This document shows, in pieces, positions 51,044 through 59,305 of a DNA stretch of 64,000 nt (positions are counted from its first letter, which is position 1; each line of letters starts with the position of its first letter). A model generated the notes under the pieces. It was given only the letters and a program-made list of their open reading frames with translations, was not told where the DNA came from and did not search any database. The position numbers and the translations under genes were made by a program. The stretch is from CAWAND01 sp963807065 (GTDB taxonomy: Bacteria > Chloroflexota > Anaerolineae > Anaerolineales > E44-bin32), in NCBI GenBank assembly GCA_963807065.1, contig CAWDZQ010000001.1, positions 124,001 through 188,000 on the forward strand. Reading direction: 5' to 3'.

Positions 51044-52982
51044 TTACTCACAGCTCAAGACCATCAATCGCCTATGGTATGGCGAAGACGTCACGATCAT
51101 AGCCAGCGTTGACCAGATCCGCGTTCGCCCCGTTCGAGGCGGCAAAATGAAGCTGGTCGAGGCGGTTGTGACGGATGGAACCGGTTCACTCCGAGTGACC
51201 TGGTTCAACCAACCCTGGATTGCCACCAAACTCAAGCCTGGCCAGGCCGTCGTGCTCTCGTCCAGTGTGGACCAATACCTCGGCCATCTGACGATGAGCA
51301 GTCCGGAGTGGGAACTCCTCGAGCGGGAACAACTGCACACCAACCGCATCGTGCCCGTCTACCCCTTGACAGCGGGAATCACGTCCAAGTGGATGCGCAA
51401 AGTGATGCATTCGGTGGTCCTGCGGCTTGCACCACGGCTCCCTGATCCGATGCCGGCCCCGGTCCTCCAATCGACCGAGCTGATGGGGCTTGGTGAAGCG
51501 CTTATCCAAGTGCATTTTCCGGATGACCAGCCCAGCCTCGCCCGCGCCCAGAGGCGACTGGCATTCGACGAGATGTTCATGCTTCAGTACGGTGTGCTTC
51601 GGCAGAAGCAAACCTGGGAGCAGCTTGAATCGCGGGCCATGCCCGTATCGGACGAGTGGTTGAACCAATTCAAGGAGCACCTGCCGTTCGAGCTCACGCA
51701 GGCCCAGACTCGCGCCCTGGCCGACATCCGCTCCGACATGTCCGAGCAACACCCGATGAACAGATTGCTGGAAGGGGATGTGGGTTCGGGCAAGACTGCT
51801 ATTGCCGCGGCCGCGATTGGCATGGCAGCTGCCAATGGGTCTCAGTCGGCCATGATGGCACCTACCAGCATTTTGGCCGAACAGCATTTCAAGACCCTGA
51901 GCGGGATGCTGCCAACGGCCGGCGGTGTGGCTTCTGATGCGATTCGGCTCATTACCGGGGCAACCCCGGAGCCCGAGAAACAAACCATTCGCCAAGGGCT
52001 CAAGGACGGCTCCATCAAGGTGATCGTCGGGACTCACGCCCTTCTCGAAGACCCGATTGAATTCGCCGATCTCGGGTTGGCGATTATCGACGAACAGCAT
52101 CGCTTCGGTGTGGAGCAACGCGGCACACTGAGGGCTAAAGGTGAGGCACCCAACCTGCTTGTCATGACCGCCACGCCCATACCCCGATCCCTGGCGCTCA
52201 CTATCTTTGGTGATCTCGAACTATCGGTCATCGATGAAATGCCGCCTGGGCGCATCCCGGTGGAGACGCGAGTATTGGCCCCCCTGGAGAGATCACGCGC
52301 CTACAACTTCATCATCGGCCAACTCGAAGGGGGGCGGCAGTCCTTCGTCATCTACCCCTTGGTTGAAGAGTTTGACAAGATCGAGGCCAAAGCCGCAACC
52401 GAGGAATTTGACACGCTTCAGCAGAAGGTGTTCTTCAACTACAAGGTCGGGTTGCTGCACGGCAAGCTCCCCCAAGACGAGAAGGATCGCGTGATGGATG
52501 CCTTCCGCCGCGGGGAGTTTGATGTCCTGGTATCGACCTCCGTGGTGGAGGTTGGCGTGGACGTGCCCAACGCCTCCGTGGTCCTCATCGAAGGCGCCAA
52601 CCGGTTTGGTCTTTCGCAGCTCCATCAATTCCGGGGCCGGGTCGGCCGCAGCCTGCACGCCTCGTACTGTCTCCTGATCCCGGACAGTGAACTCGAGCAG
52701 GACAATGAGAGACTTAGGGCCATGGAATTGACGAACGATGGCTTCGAACTGGCTGAACTCGACCTGGCGCAGCGCGGTCCGGGAGATTTCTTCGGCTCTC
52801 GCCAGTCTGGCATGCAGCAGCTCCGAACAGCCAAGCTGACCGATGTCAAAATGATCGAGGTTGCCCGCCGCGCGGCCAAGGGCATCTTTGAAGACGACCC
52901 CGAGCTCGCCCGCCCAGAGCACCAAGGCCTATCTGAAGCCGTTGACCGCTTTTGGTCTGGCGGAAAGGGAGACATCAGTTGA
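50790..52982 (+). CDS. recG: ATP-dependent DNA helicase RecG
   Basis: A protein of about 730 residues in this frame. The wedge/OB part starts at TTIAGIGPKSAKTLRKLGLETLGDLLWHLPRRYDD. The helicase has Walker A EGDVGSGKTAIAAAA, DEQHRFGVEQR (motif II), TATPIPRSLALT (motif III) and QFRGRVGRSLHASYC (motif VI). It remodels stalled replication forks. The ATG at 50790 lacks a Shine-Dalgarno, and residues 1-45 (DNLHQPQPAGSPAKKPNPAEP) are a linker that probably joins the N-terminal extension through a frameshift. Confidence 0.9.
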   Translation: MTNQRLDSAQGDNLHQPQPAGSPAKKPNPAEPRADSEDQAGTPAAMGAPLTTIAGIGPKSAKTLRKLGLETLGDLLWHLPRRYDDYSQLKTINRLWYGEDVTIIASVDQIRVRPVRGGKMKLVEAVVTDGTGSLRVTWFNQPWIATKLKPGQAVVLSSSVDQYLGHLTMSSPEWELLEREQLHTNRIVPVYPLTAGITSKWMRKVMHSVVLRLAPRLPDPMPAPVLQSTELMGLGEALIQVHFPDDQPSLARAQRRLAFDEMFMLQYGVLRQKQTWEQLESRAMPVSDEWLNQFKEHLPFELTQAQTRALADIRSDMSEQHPMNRLLEGDVGSGKTAIAAAAIGMAAANGSQSAMMAPTSILAEQHFKTLSGMLPTAGGVASDAIRLITGATPEPEKQTIRQGLKDGSIKVIVGTHALLEDPIEFADLGLAIIDEQHRFGVEQRGTLRAKGEAPNLLVMTATPIPRSLALTIFGDLELSVIDEMPPGRIPVETRVLAPLERSRAYNFIIGQLEGGRQSFVIYPLVEEFDKIEAKAATEEFDTLQQKVFFNYKVGLLHGKLPQDEKDRVMDAFRRGEFDVLVSTSVVEVGVDVPNASVVLIEGANRFGLSQLHQFRGRVGRSLHASYCLLIPDSELEQDNERLRAMELTNDGFELAELDLAQRGPGDFFGSRQSGMQQLRTAKLTDVKMIEVARRAAKGIFEDDPELARPEHQGLSEAVDRFWSGGKGDIS

Positions 52983-53509
52983 GGATCCGAGCGCTGTTCC
53001 CTGGGACATTCGACCCGATTCACTACGGTCACATAGACATCGCCAGGCGGGGCGCCAACTTGTTCGACGAGCTCGTTGTCGGAGTGTACGACCGGCCATT
53101 GAAGAGCCTGCTTTTCTCACCTGAGGAACGTATTGCTCTGGTGAAGAGCGAGCTGTCCGAGATCGGCAACATCCGAGTTGTGGGCTACCAGGGCCTGACC
53201 GTCGATTTCTGCCACGAGATTTCCGCCAGGGTGATCGTCCGTGGCCTGCGCGTCTTCTCTGACTTCGAACACGAGTTCCGCATGGCGCTGGCCAACCACC
53301 GGCTCGCTCCCGATATCGAGGTTGTGCCCTTGATCACTTCCGAGGACCACACCTTTCTCACCGGAACAACAGTTCGGGAAATTGCCTCGTTGGGCGGCGA
53401 TGTAAGCGATTTCGTCACCCCAGAAGTGGCCAAAGCCCTCAAGCGCCGCTTCGAAGAGCTTGGCGAAGAAGGCTCGGGCATGTTCTCCATTTCCTCACTG
53501 CGGGACTGA
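52979..53509 (+). CDS. coaD: Phosphopantetheine adenylyltransferase
   Basis: A protein of 176 residues. The nucleotidyltransferase motif is GTFDPIHYGHIDIARRG (H-x-G-H class). The second signature in LTGTTVREIASLGG corresponds to the IsSTxVRE motif. It adenylates 4'-phosphopantetheine to dephospho-CoA. The start is TTG at 52979, overlapping the recG stop as TTGA, with GGGAG 7 nt upstream; a longer in-frame start has no Shine-Dalgarno. Confidence 0.92.
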   Translation: MRIRALFPGTFDPIHYGHIDIARRGANLFDELVVGVYDRPLKSLLFSPEERIALVKSELSEIGNIRVVGYQGLTVDFCHEISARVIVRGLRVFSDFEHEFRMALANHRLAPDIEVVPLITSEDHTFLTGTTVREIASLGGDVSDFVTPEVAKALKRRFEELGEEGSGMFSISSLRD

Positions 53510-53607
53510 TGTGTTGACCGTCTGAACCATTCGGTGTACGCTTCGGCCTGAACCTTGCACCCTTAGCCGTAGGGCCGATCGACCGAAAAGGTGGACCGGA
53601 GGCAAGT

Positions 53608-54108
53608 ATGGATATCCTGCACCTGGTGGACCGCTTGGAGGAGCTCTTCAATGAGAGCCGCCCCATTCCGTTCACTCACAACGTGGTGGTTGATGAGGAT
53701 CGCATTCTAGAGATCATCGACCAAATGCGCATTTCGATCCCTGAAGAGGTCAAGAAGGCACAACAGGTGATCGCGCAGCGCGACCGCGTCTTGGCTCAAT
53801 CGCAGGAAGAGGCCAGCCGTACCATCAACCTGGCAAAACAAAAGGCCGACGAAGTCATTTCTCGGGATGCTGTCTCGCAGGCCGCGCAGGCCCGCGCCGA
53901 ACAGATCATTGAACAGGCTCGCGCCGACGCCGAAGGCGTCCGCCGTGATGCGGATCAGTACGTTATTGAAAGCCTTGGGGCGCTCGAGGCCGAGCTTACC
54001 CGGCTCCTGACCCAGGCCCGAAACGGGATTGCCAAGCTTTCCGCCGAGCGCCAACACCGCCTTCCCCAGGATGAATTGCCTGAGGCCGTCGACCAAGAGC
54101 ACGCCTAA
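53608..54108 (+). CDS. SepIVA/DivIVA-like coiled-coil protein
   Basis: A protein of 166 residues. The N-terminus (LVDRLEELFNESRPIPFTHNVVVDEDRILEIIDQMRISIPEEVKKAQ) closely resembles the start of mycobacterial SepIVA. It is followed by a long Glu/Ala/Arg coiled coil (residues 55-130, EASRTINLAKQKADEVI ... AEQIIEQARADAEGV). DivIVA/SepIVA proteins organise septum or intracellular membrane sites. In actinobacteria the gene lies near coaD and a DUF177 gene; here it directly follows coaD, supporting the assignment. The Shine-Dalgarno is GGAGG just upstream. Confidence 0.8.
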   Translation: MDILHLVDRLEELFNESRPIPFTHNVVVDEDRILEIIDQMRISIPEEVKKAQQVIAQRDRVLAQSQEEASRTINLAKQKADEVISRDAVSQAAQARAEQIIEQARADAEGVRRDADQYVIESLGALEAELTRLLTQARNGIAKLSAERQHRLPQDELPEAVDQEHA

Positions 54109-54138
54109 TCTCATCGCGTTTTCCCCCTGAAATCAAAC

Positions 54139-54172
54139 GGGACAGTGCCCGACGGGCACTGTCCCTTCTCTT
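54139..54172 (+). terminator. Intrinsic terminator after the coaD/SepIVA-like genes
   Basis: A 12-bp perfect stem (54139-54150 with 54154-54165, three-base loop) is followed by TTCTCTTT. It lies between convergent genes. Confidence 0.85.
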
Positions 54173-54188
54173 TGTGGGAAAAAGGATC

Positions 54189-55850
54189 TTATGACTCGGC
54201 GGCTGACTCGGCTCCGGCTGATTGGAGTTCGGCTGCCGAGCCGTCTTGCGCCTTGCGCTGTACGATGGCCCGCAAGAAGCCCAAGAAAAGCGGATGCGGC
54301 CGGTCTGGGCGGGAGAGGAACTCGGGATGAAACTGGCTTCCCAACATGAAGGGGTGGTCCCTGAGCTCGGCAATTTCGACCAAGCGTCCGTCCGGTGACA
54401 GGCCGGAAAAGGCCATCCCATGGTCACCAAAAAGCTCTCGGTAAGTGTTGTTGAACTCAAAACGGTGGCGGTGGCGCTCCTCTACCATTGGGCTGGAGTA
54501 GGCCGAGGCGGCTTGAGTCCCTGGCACAAGGTTGCACGGATATAGACCCAGGCGCATGGTGCCGCCCATGTCACCGATGTCCTTTTGATCCGGCATCAGA
54601 TCGATCACTGGGTGAGGCGTGGTTCGGTCGAACTCGGTGGAGTTGGCGTCTTCGGTCCCAAGCACATGCCGGGCGAATTCGATAACCATCACCTGCATGC
54701 CAAGGCACAGCCCGAGATAGGGAACCTGATTCTGGCGGGCAAAGCGCGCCGCGGCGATCTTGCCTTCGATGCCACGCGAGCCGAAACCGCCCGGAACGAT
54801 GATCCCATCGGCGTTCTTCAATTCGTCCCAACCCTTACCCTTCTCAAGCTCTGCCGAGTGCAGCCACAGAATCTCGGCTTTGACGCCGGCCGATAGCGAG
54901 GCATGTCGCACGGCCTCGCGAACGCTCATGTAGGCATCCTGCAACTCGACGTACTTGCCGACCAAGGCGATGCGGACCGTTGGCCGAGTTTCCCGCTCGC
55001 GATCGACAAGGGCTTCCCATGAGGACCAATCAGGTCGGCGTGCCGCCTCCAGGCCCAGCCGGCTGACAAGATACTCACCGAGCCCCTCCCGTTCCAGGAT
55101 CAAAGGGACCTCGTAGAGCAGCGGGGTTGTCGTCAAGGGAATGACGGCCCGCGTTTCCACGTCACAGAACTGGGCGATCTTGGAACGAAGTTCCTCGCCG
55201 ACGACATGATCCGAGCGGGCAATGATCACATCCGGCGAGATGCCGATACCTCGAAGCTCGCGCACAGAGTGCTGCGTTGGCTTAGTCTTCAACTCATCCG
55301 TTGCGCCAATGTGTGGCAGCCAGGTCACGTGCACGTACAAGCTGTTCTCCCGCCCGACATCCGCCCGCATCTGCCGCAGGGCCTCAAGAAACGGGAGGGA
55401 TTCGATGTCCCCAACGGTACCGCCCACCTCAACCAGAACGATCTCGGCGTTGGTGCTGCGCGGTACCATCCCTATGCGCCGTTTGATCTCATTCGTGATA
55501 TGCGGAATGACCTGAATCGTGCCGCCGAGAAAATCGCCCCGTCGTTCCTGGGCAATCACGTCCGAGTAAATCTGGCCGGTGGTCACATTGCAGACCCGGC
55601 TCAGGCTGGCGTCGATAAACCGCTCGTAATGCCCCAAGTCGAGGTCCGTCTCCGACCCATCGTCGAGAACGAACACTTCTCCGTGCTGGTACGGGCTCAT
55701 CGTGCCAGGATCGACATTGATATAGGGATCAAGCTTCTGGACGGCAACCTTGAAGCCGCGTTCCTTCAGCAGTTTGCCCAAGGCGGCCGTGGCTACACCC
55801 TTGCCCACTGAACTGACGACGCCACCTGTCAAGAAGATGTACTTGGTCAT
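54189..55850 (-). CDS. pyrG: CTP synthase
   Basis: A protein of 553 residues. The synthase domain begins KYIFLTGGVVSSVGKGVATAA and has the Mg/UTP-binding DPYINVDPGTMSPYQHGEVFV. The glutaminase domain has LGLCLGMQ with the nucleophilic Cys, and a C-terminal QFHPEFLSRP His-Glu pair. It converts UTP to CTP with glutamine. It has its own promoter region after the terminator at 55899-55940. A pyrG-type attenuator (GGGC slippage site) was not seen. Confidence 0.97.
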   Translation of the reverse strand: MTKYIFLTGGVVSSVGKGVATAALGKLLKERGFKVAVQKLDPYINVDPGTMSPYQHGEVFVLDDGSETDLDLGHYERFIDASLSRVCNVTTGQIYSDVIAQERRGDFLGGTIQVIPHITNEIKRRIGMVPRSTNAEIVLVEVGGTVGDIESLPFLEALRQMRADVGRENSLYVHVTWLPHIGATDELKTKPTQHSVRELRGIGISPDVIIARSDHVVGEELRSKIAQFCDVETRAVIPLTTTPLLYEVPLILEREGLGEYLVSRLGLEAARRPDWSSWEALVDRERETRPTVRIALVGKYVELQDAYMSVREAVRHASLSAGVKAEILWLHSAELEKGKGWDELKNADGIIVPGGFGSRGIEGKIAAARFARQNQVPYLGLCLGMQVMVIEFARHVLGTEDANSTEFDRTTPHPVIDLMPDQKDIGDMGGTMRLGLYPCNLVPGTQAASAYSSPMVEERHRHRFEFNNTYRELFGDHGMAFSGLSPDGRLVEIAELRDHPFMLGSQFHPEFLSRPDRPHPLFLGFLRAIVQRKAQDGSAAELQSAGAESAAES

Positions 55851-55898
55851 AAACCCTCCAACCCTGGCTGATCATGCCTATTCTGGCTTCGCCCGTAA

Positions 55899-55940
55899 CA
55901 AAAAAGATGAAGCGCCGGCCCTTTGGGGGGTGCCGGCGCT
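55899..55940 (-). terminator. Intrinsic terminator downstream of rimM
   Basis: Reading on the minus strand, a stem of about 10 bp (AGCGCCGGC/GCCGGCGCT, 55940-55931 with 55920-55911, loop of about 10) is followed by TTCATCTTTTTTG at 55910-55898. It separates the ffh-rpsP-khpA-rimM unit from pyrG. Confidence 0.8.
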
Positions 55941-56043
55941 CAAGGCAATCTTCGTTGGATCCTACTTCCAGGGTGCATAAAGAAGTCTAGCACATGATTT
56001 CGGATGGCGTCAAGCCGGAAGTTGGCGGACTTTCCGTCGGAGG

Positions 56044-56601
56044 TTATTCCTGGATTTCGCGCAGTCCCGGGATGAGGATCACGGTGAGTACCCCTGCCTC
56101 CAGGTCAACCGAGCGGACGACTGAGCTGATGGCCGGGATAAGCAGATCCTTTTCCGCGTCGCGACTGACCACGTAGACATCGTTGGCTCCGGTCTCGATG
56201 ATCCTTGAAACCTTGCCCAGGAACTCGCCGACGTCGCTCTCCACGATCAACCCCAGGATTTGCCAATGGTAGTACGCCCCGGGGGTGAGATCCTGAATCT
56301 CATCGGACCTGAGGCTTATCTCAGCCGCCCGAAGCACCTCGGCCTGATCCCTGCTCGCCACGCCCTCGAGGTCAACAAGAAACCTTTGCTGATGGGGCCG
56401 CGCTGCAGCCACCTCCATCGGCATGTGTTCTGCGCCGACAAAGACCGTCTTCCCAGGCGAGAGGCTTGCCATCAGCTCAGGAACCCCCTCAACCAGGATC
56501 TCACCGCGAATGCCATGCGGACGAACGACACGCCCGACAACCAGGAAGGGTCCTGGCTGCCGGGCATGGGTTGGAGTTTTCTCAGGCGGTGTCTGGGCCA
56601 C
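56044..56601 (-). CDS. rimM: Ribosome maturation factor RimM
   Basis: A protein of 185 residues. The N-terminal barrel has VGRVVRPHGIRGEILVEG, and the PRC-barrel end has DVGEFLGKVSRIIETGANDVYVV and IPAISSVVRSVDLEAG. RimM binds S19 and matures the 30S head. It lies downstream of khpA and rpsP. trmD and rplS, which usually follow, are absent: pyrG comes next instead. Confidence 0.93.
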   Translation of the reverse strand: MAQTPPEKTPTHARQPGPFLVVGRVVRPHGIRGEILVEGVPELMASLSPGKTVFVGAEHMPMEVAAARPHQQRFLVDLEGVASRDQAEVLRAAEISLRSDEIQDLTPGAYYHWQILGLIVESDVGEFLGKVSRIIETGANDVYVVSRDAEKDLLIPAISSVVRSVDLEAGVLTVILIPGLREIQE

Positions 56602-56609
56602 GCGGGGTT

Positions 56610-56837
56610 TCAGGGGATGTCGAGCGTGGCCCGCGTCCCCTGCTGCGTGGCCGCCACCCGGAGCAAGGCGCGCATGGCATTGGCCACGCGGCCACCCCGG
56701 CCTATCACGCGTCCCTTGTCTTCATCGGCAACAATCAGCTCAAACCTGATCCGCCCTCGTTCGAGATGCTGCCGCACTTCGACTTGGGTCGGGTCGTCAA
56801 CGAGTGACTTTGCCACGTATTCAATCAGTTCCTGCAT
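56610..56837 (-). CDS. khpA: KH-domain RNA-binding protein (KhpA/YlqC)
   Basis: A single type-II KH domain protein of 75 residues with the GxxG loop in VIGRGGRVANAMRALLRVAA. The N-terminus MQELIEYVAKSLVDDPTQVEV matches KhpA. It binds RNA, often with KhpB, and lies between rpsP and rimM in the classic ffh-rpsP-khpA-rimM order. Confidence 0.93.
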   Translation of the reverse strand: MQELIEYVAKSLVDDPTQVEVRQHLERGRIRFELIVADEDKGRVIGRGGRVANAMRALLRVAATQQGTRATLDIP

Positions 56838-56881
56838 GGCTCGATTCGCCTCCTGAAGACGAAATGGGTCTCTCGACGAGG

Positions 56882-57679
56882 TCAGTCCTTGCCTTCAGGT
56901 TCGTCGTCTTCTGAGACTTCTTCGTCTGCGTCGCCTTCCGGGCCCGATTCGTTGGCTTCATCCGATTGAGGCACCGTCTCGGCTTTCTCTTCAGGCACTT
57001 CGGGGGAATCCGCTTCAACTTCGGAATCGTCGTCAGCTTCTGGTGCAGCCGCGGCATCGGCTTCGGATTCAGCTTCTGCTTCAGCCGCAGTCTCTGTTTC
57101 GGCTGCAGCTTCAGGCTCGGCTTCTGCCTCGGCGGCAGTCTCTTCTTCGGCGGCGGTTTCAGGCTCGGCTTCTGCCTCGGCGGCAGTTTCTGCTTCGGCG
57201 GCGGCTTCAGGTTCGGCTTCTGCCTCGGCCGCTGCCTCTGCTTCAGGCGCTGCCTTGGGCTTAGCCTCAGGCTGACTCTCGGCTGCTTCTCCTTCGGCTT
57301 CTTTCGCCTTGGCTTTCTTCGACATTCGCGAGCGGCTGAAATCCTGTCGCCGCGTCCGCGGGTCCACTTCGGGTTGGGCGGCCTCGGCTTCTTGGACGAG
57401 GGTCTCGATCTCTTCGCCGGCCTTGAAACGTTCCCAGCGATCCCAGGTGCCCAGCGCATTCAATGCCGATCGGACGGCGTCCGTCGGCTGCGCACCGTTC
57501 TTTAGCCAGTGGAACAACCGGGCCTCGTCGACGGTCACTGTGGCCGGCTCGGTCCTTGGGTTGTAGTGTCCGAGGATCTCCAAGAACCGACCATCGCGCG
57601 GGCTACGTTTGTCCGTAGCCACGATGCGGAAACTGGGTTGGTTACGCGTGCCAACCCGACGCAATCTGATACGAACCAT
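56882..57679 (-). CDS. rpsP: 30S ribosomal protein S16 with a long acidic repeat tail
   Basis: A protein of 265 residues; S16 is normally 80-100. Residues 1-95 are ordinary S16 (MVRIRLRRVGTRNQPSFRIVATDKRSPRDG, GHYNPRTEPATVTVDEARLFHWLKNGAQPTDAV). Residues 100-265 are a low-complexity extension with tandem 16-residue units (150-209) and an acidic end. The extension is probably disordered and its function is unknown. The gene is second in the ffh operon; the ATG matches the S16 N-terminus. Confidence 0.95.
   Translation of the reverse strand: MVRIRLRRVGTRNQPSFRIVATDKRSPRDGRFLEILGHYNPRTEPATVTVDEARLFHWLKNGAQPTDAVRSALNALGTWDRWERFKAGEEIETLVQEAEAAQPEVDPRTRRQDFSRSRMSKKAKAKEAEGEAAESQPEAKPKAAPEAEAAAEAEAEPEAAAEAETAAEAEAEPETAAEEETAAEAEAEPEAAAETETAAEAEAESEADAAAAPEADDDSEVEADSPEVPEEKAETVPQSDEANESGPEGDADEEVSEDDEPEGKD
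57053..57232 (-). repeat. In-frame 48-bp tandem repeats in the rpsP extension
   Basis: About 3.7 copies of a 16-codon unit (AAEAEAEPEAAAEAET and variants) encode residues 150-209. The DNA copies are nearly identical, so recent expansion or contraction is likely. Confidence 0.85.
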
Positions 57680-57800
57680 GTGCTATCTCTCTCCTGTTGG
57701 TTGTCTCAATCGAAGAACACTTCCCCTGAGTTGTCTTGGAGAGAGGGACGAGCCGGAAGGAGGGCTCGACGAAATCCCGACGACACCCGGGCGTGGGTTC

Positions 57801-59123
57801 TCAACGGATCAGGCCGGACAGCTTGGGGAGACCCCGCTTGCCCAGCGTCTGGAAAACCTTGCGCATTTGCTGATACTGGCGCAGGGTCTGGTTGACTTCT
57901 TGGACGGTCGTTCCCGAGCCCTGGGCCACCCGCCGTTTCCGACTGGCGTTCAGGACTTTCGGGTTCCGCCGTTCATCCGGAGTCATCGAACTGATGATGG
58001 CAGCCGTATGAGCTAGCTTGAGTTCGGCCCCCTGTTCGTCGAACCCGTGCGCCTTACCGGCCAAGCCGCCCGGCAGCATCTCCAAGAGCTTCCCGACCGG
58101 GCCCATCTTTTGCACCTGGGCCAATTGTTGTGCGAAGTCCTGGAGGTCGAAATCTCCGCTGGCGAGGCGCCGGACCTGGTCTTCAGCCTGAGTAACATCA
58201 AACTGGGCTTCCGCTCTTTCGAGCAGGCCGACCACGTCGCCCATGCCAAGGATTCGCGAGGCGAGGCGTTCGGGATCGAAGACTTCCAGGTCTTCCAGCC
58301 GCTCGCCCGTCCCAACGAATTTTATCGGAACTCCGCTCACAGCGCGCATCGAGATTGCCGCTCCGCCGCGCGCGTCCCCATCAAGCTTGGTCAGGATCAA
58401 GCCCGTGAGATCAAGCGCGGCGGCAAACCCCTGGGCAATATGCACCGCTTCCTGGCCCGTCATCGCATCGGCGACCAGGATGGTTTCGTTGGGCTCTACA
58501 CTGGATGCCAGGTTCCGGAGCTCCTGCATCAACGTATCGTCCAACTGTGATCTGCCGGCGCTGTCGATGATTACAACCGATGCCGCCGCTTTGGTTGCGG
58601 CTTCCATCCCCCGGATGGCGACCCCGATGGGATCCAGTCCCGCCTCGTGAAAGACGGGGACCGCTGCGGACTCACCCAAGATCCGCAGCTGCTCGACGGC
58701 GGCGGGCCGCTGAATGTCGGCTGCCACCATCCACACTCTTTCGCCTTCACTCCGCAGCCGGGCGGCCAGCTTTGCCGCCGTGGTGGTCTTCCCGGATCCC
58801 TGCAGTCCCACCAGCAGGATCCGTCGCGGAGGCTGGCCGCTGAGTTGAAGCGGATGGGGTGGACCCAGCGTCTCGACCAGGCTATCAAAAAGGGTCTTGA
58901 GGACCTGCTGGGACGGATTGAGCACACGAGCGACCTCTTCGCTCAGGGCTTGGATCCGGACCCGATCAAGAAGGGATTTGACCAAGGTGTAGTGGACATC
59001 GGCCTCCAGCAGCGCACGGCGGAGGTCGCTTAGCGCCTGGTCAATGTCCTTTTCACTGAGCTTCCCATGCCGGGCAAGCTCGCGAAAGACGATTTGAATC
59101 CGCTGAGTCAGCGTTTCGAACAA
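57801..59123 (-). CDS. ffh: Signal recognition particle protein Ffh (SRP54)
   Basis: A protein of 440 residues. The N domain is four-helical, the G domain has GLQGSGKTTTAAKLA, VMVAADIQRPAAVEQL-like VWMVAADIQRPAAVEQL, IDSAGRSQLDDTLMQEL and TKLDGDARGG. The M domain starts about residue 300 and contains the methionine-rich RNA/signal-binding helices (GPVGKLLEMLPGGLAG, ISSMTPDERRNPKVLNASRKRRVAQGSG). It targets nascent membrane and secreted proteins with 4.5S RNA, which is not in this window. The promoter is at 59229-59257. Confidence 0.96.
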   Translation of the reverse strand: MFETLTQRIQIVFRELARHGKLSEKDIDQALSDLRRALLEADVHYTLVKSLLDRVRIQALSEEVARVLNPSQQVLKTLFDSLVETLGPPHPLQLSGQPPRRILLVGLQGSGKTTTAAKLAARLRSEGERVWMVAADIQRPAAVEQLRILGESAAVPVFHEAGLDPIGVAIRGMEAATKAAASVVIIDSAGRSQLDDTLMQELRNLASSVEPNETILVADAMTGQEAVHIAQGFAAALDLTGLILTKLDGDARGGAAISMRAVSGVPIKFVGTGERLEDLEVFDPERLASRILGMGDVVGLLERAEAQFDVTQAEDQVRRLASGDFDLQDFAQQLAQVQKMGPVGKLLEMLPGGLAGKAHGFDEQGAELKLAHTAAIISSMTPDERRNPKVLNASRKRRVAQGSGTTVQEVNQTLRQYQQMRKVFQTLGKRGLPKLSGLIR

Positions 59124-59228
59124 AGAGATGTTTTCCTCAGATGCAATCCGCCGATCGGACTCTGCCTGGGGCAGCAGCCGGCCGGCGGTGACATGGTCTG
59201 TGACTAAGATGGCCCGTTTGGCACGTTC

Positions 59229-59257
59229 ATTCTAGCCGCGAGCCAAGTGGCGGTCAA
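59229..59257 (-). promoter_or_regulatory. Promoter of the ffh-rpsP-khpA-rimM operon
   Basis: On the minus strand, TTGACC (59257-59252) and TAGAAT (59234-59229) have 17-bp spacing. The predicted leader is about 100 nt. Confidence 0.65.
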
Positions 59258-59305
59258 GGGAGGCGGGAACCAACGCCAATTCGAGCATCAGTTTGGAACC
59301 CCTAT

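Noticed and set aside
57053..57232. Regular 48-bp repeats that could suggest a CRISPR array
   Set aside because: They are in-frame codon repeats inside rpsP without unique spacers or cas genes nearby.
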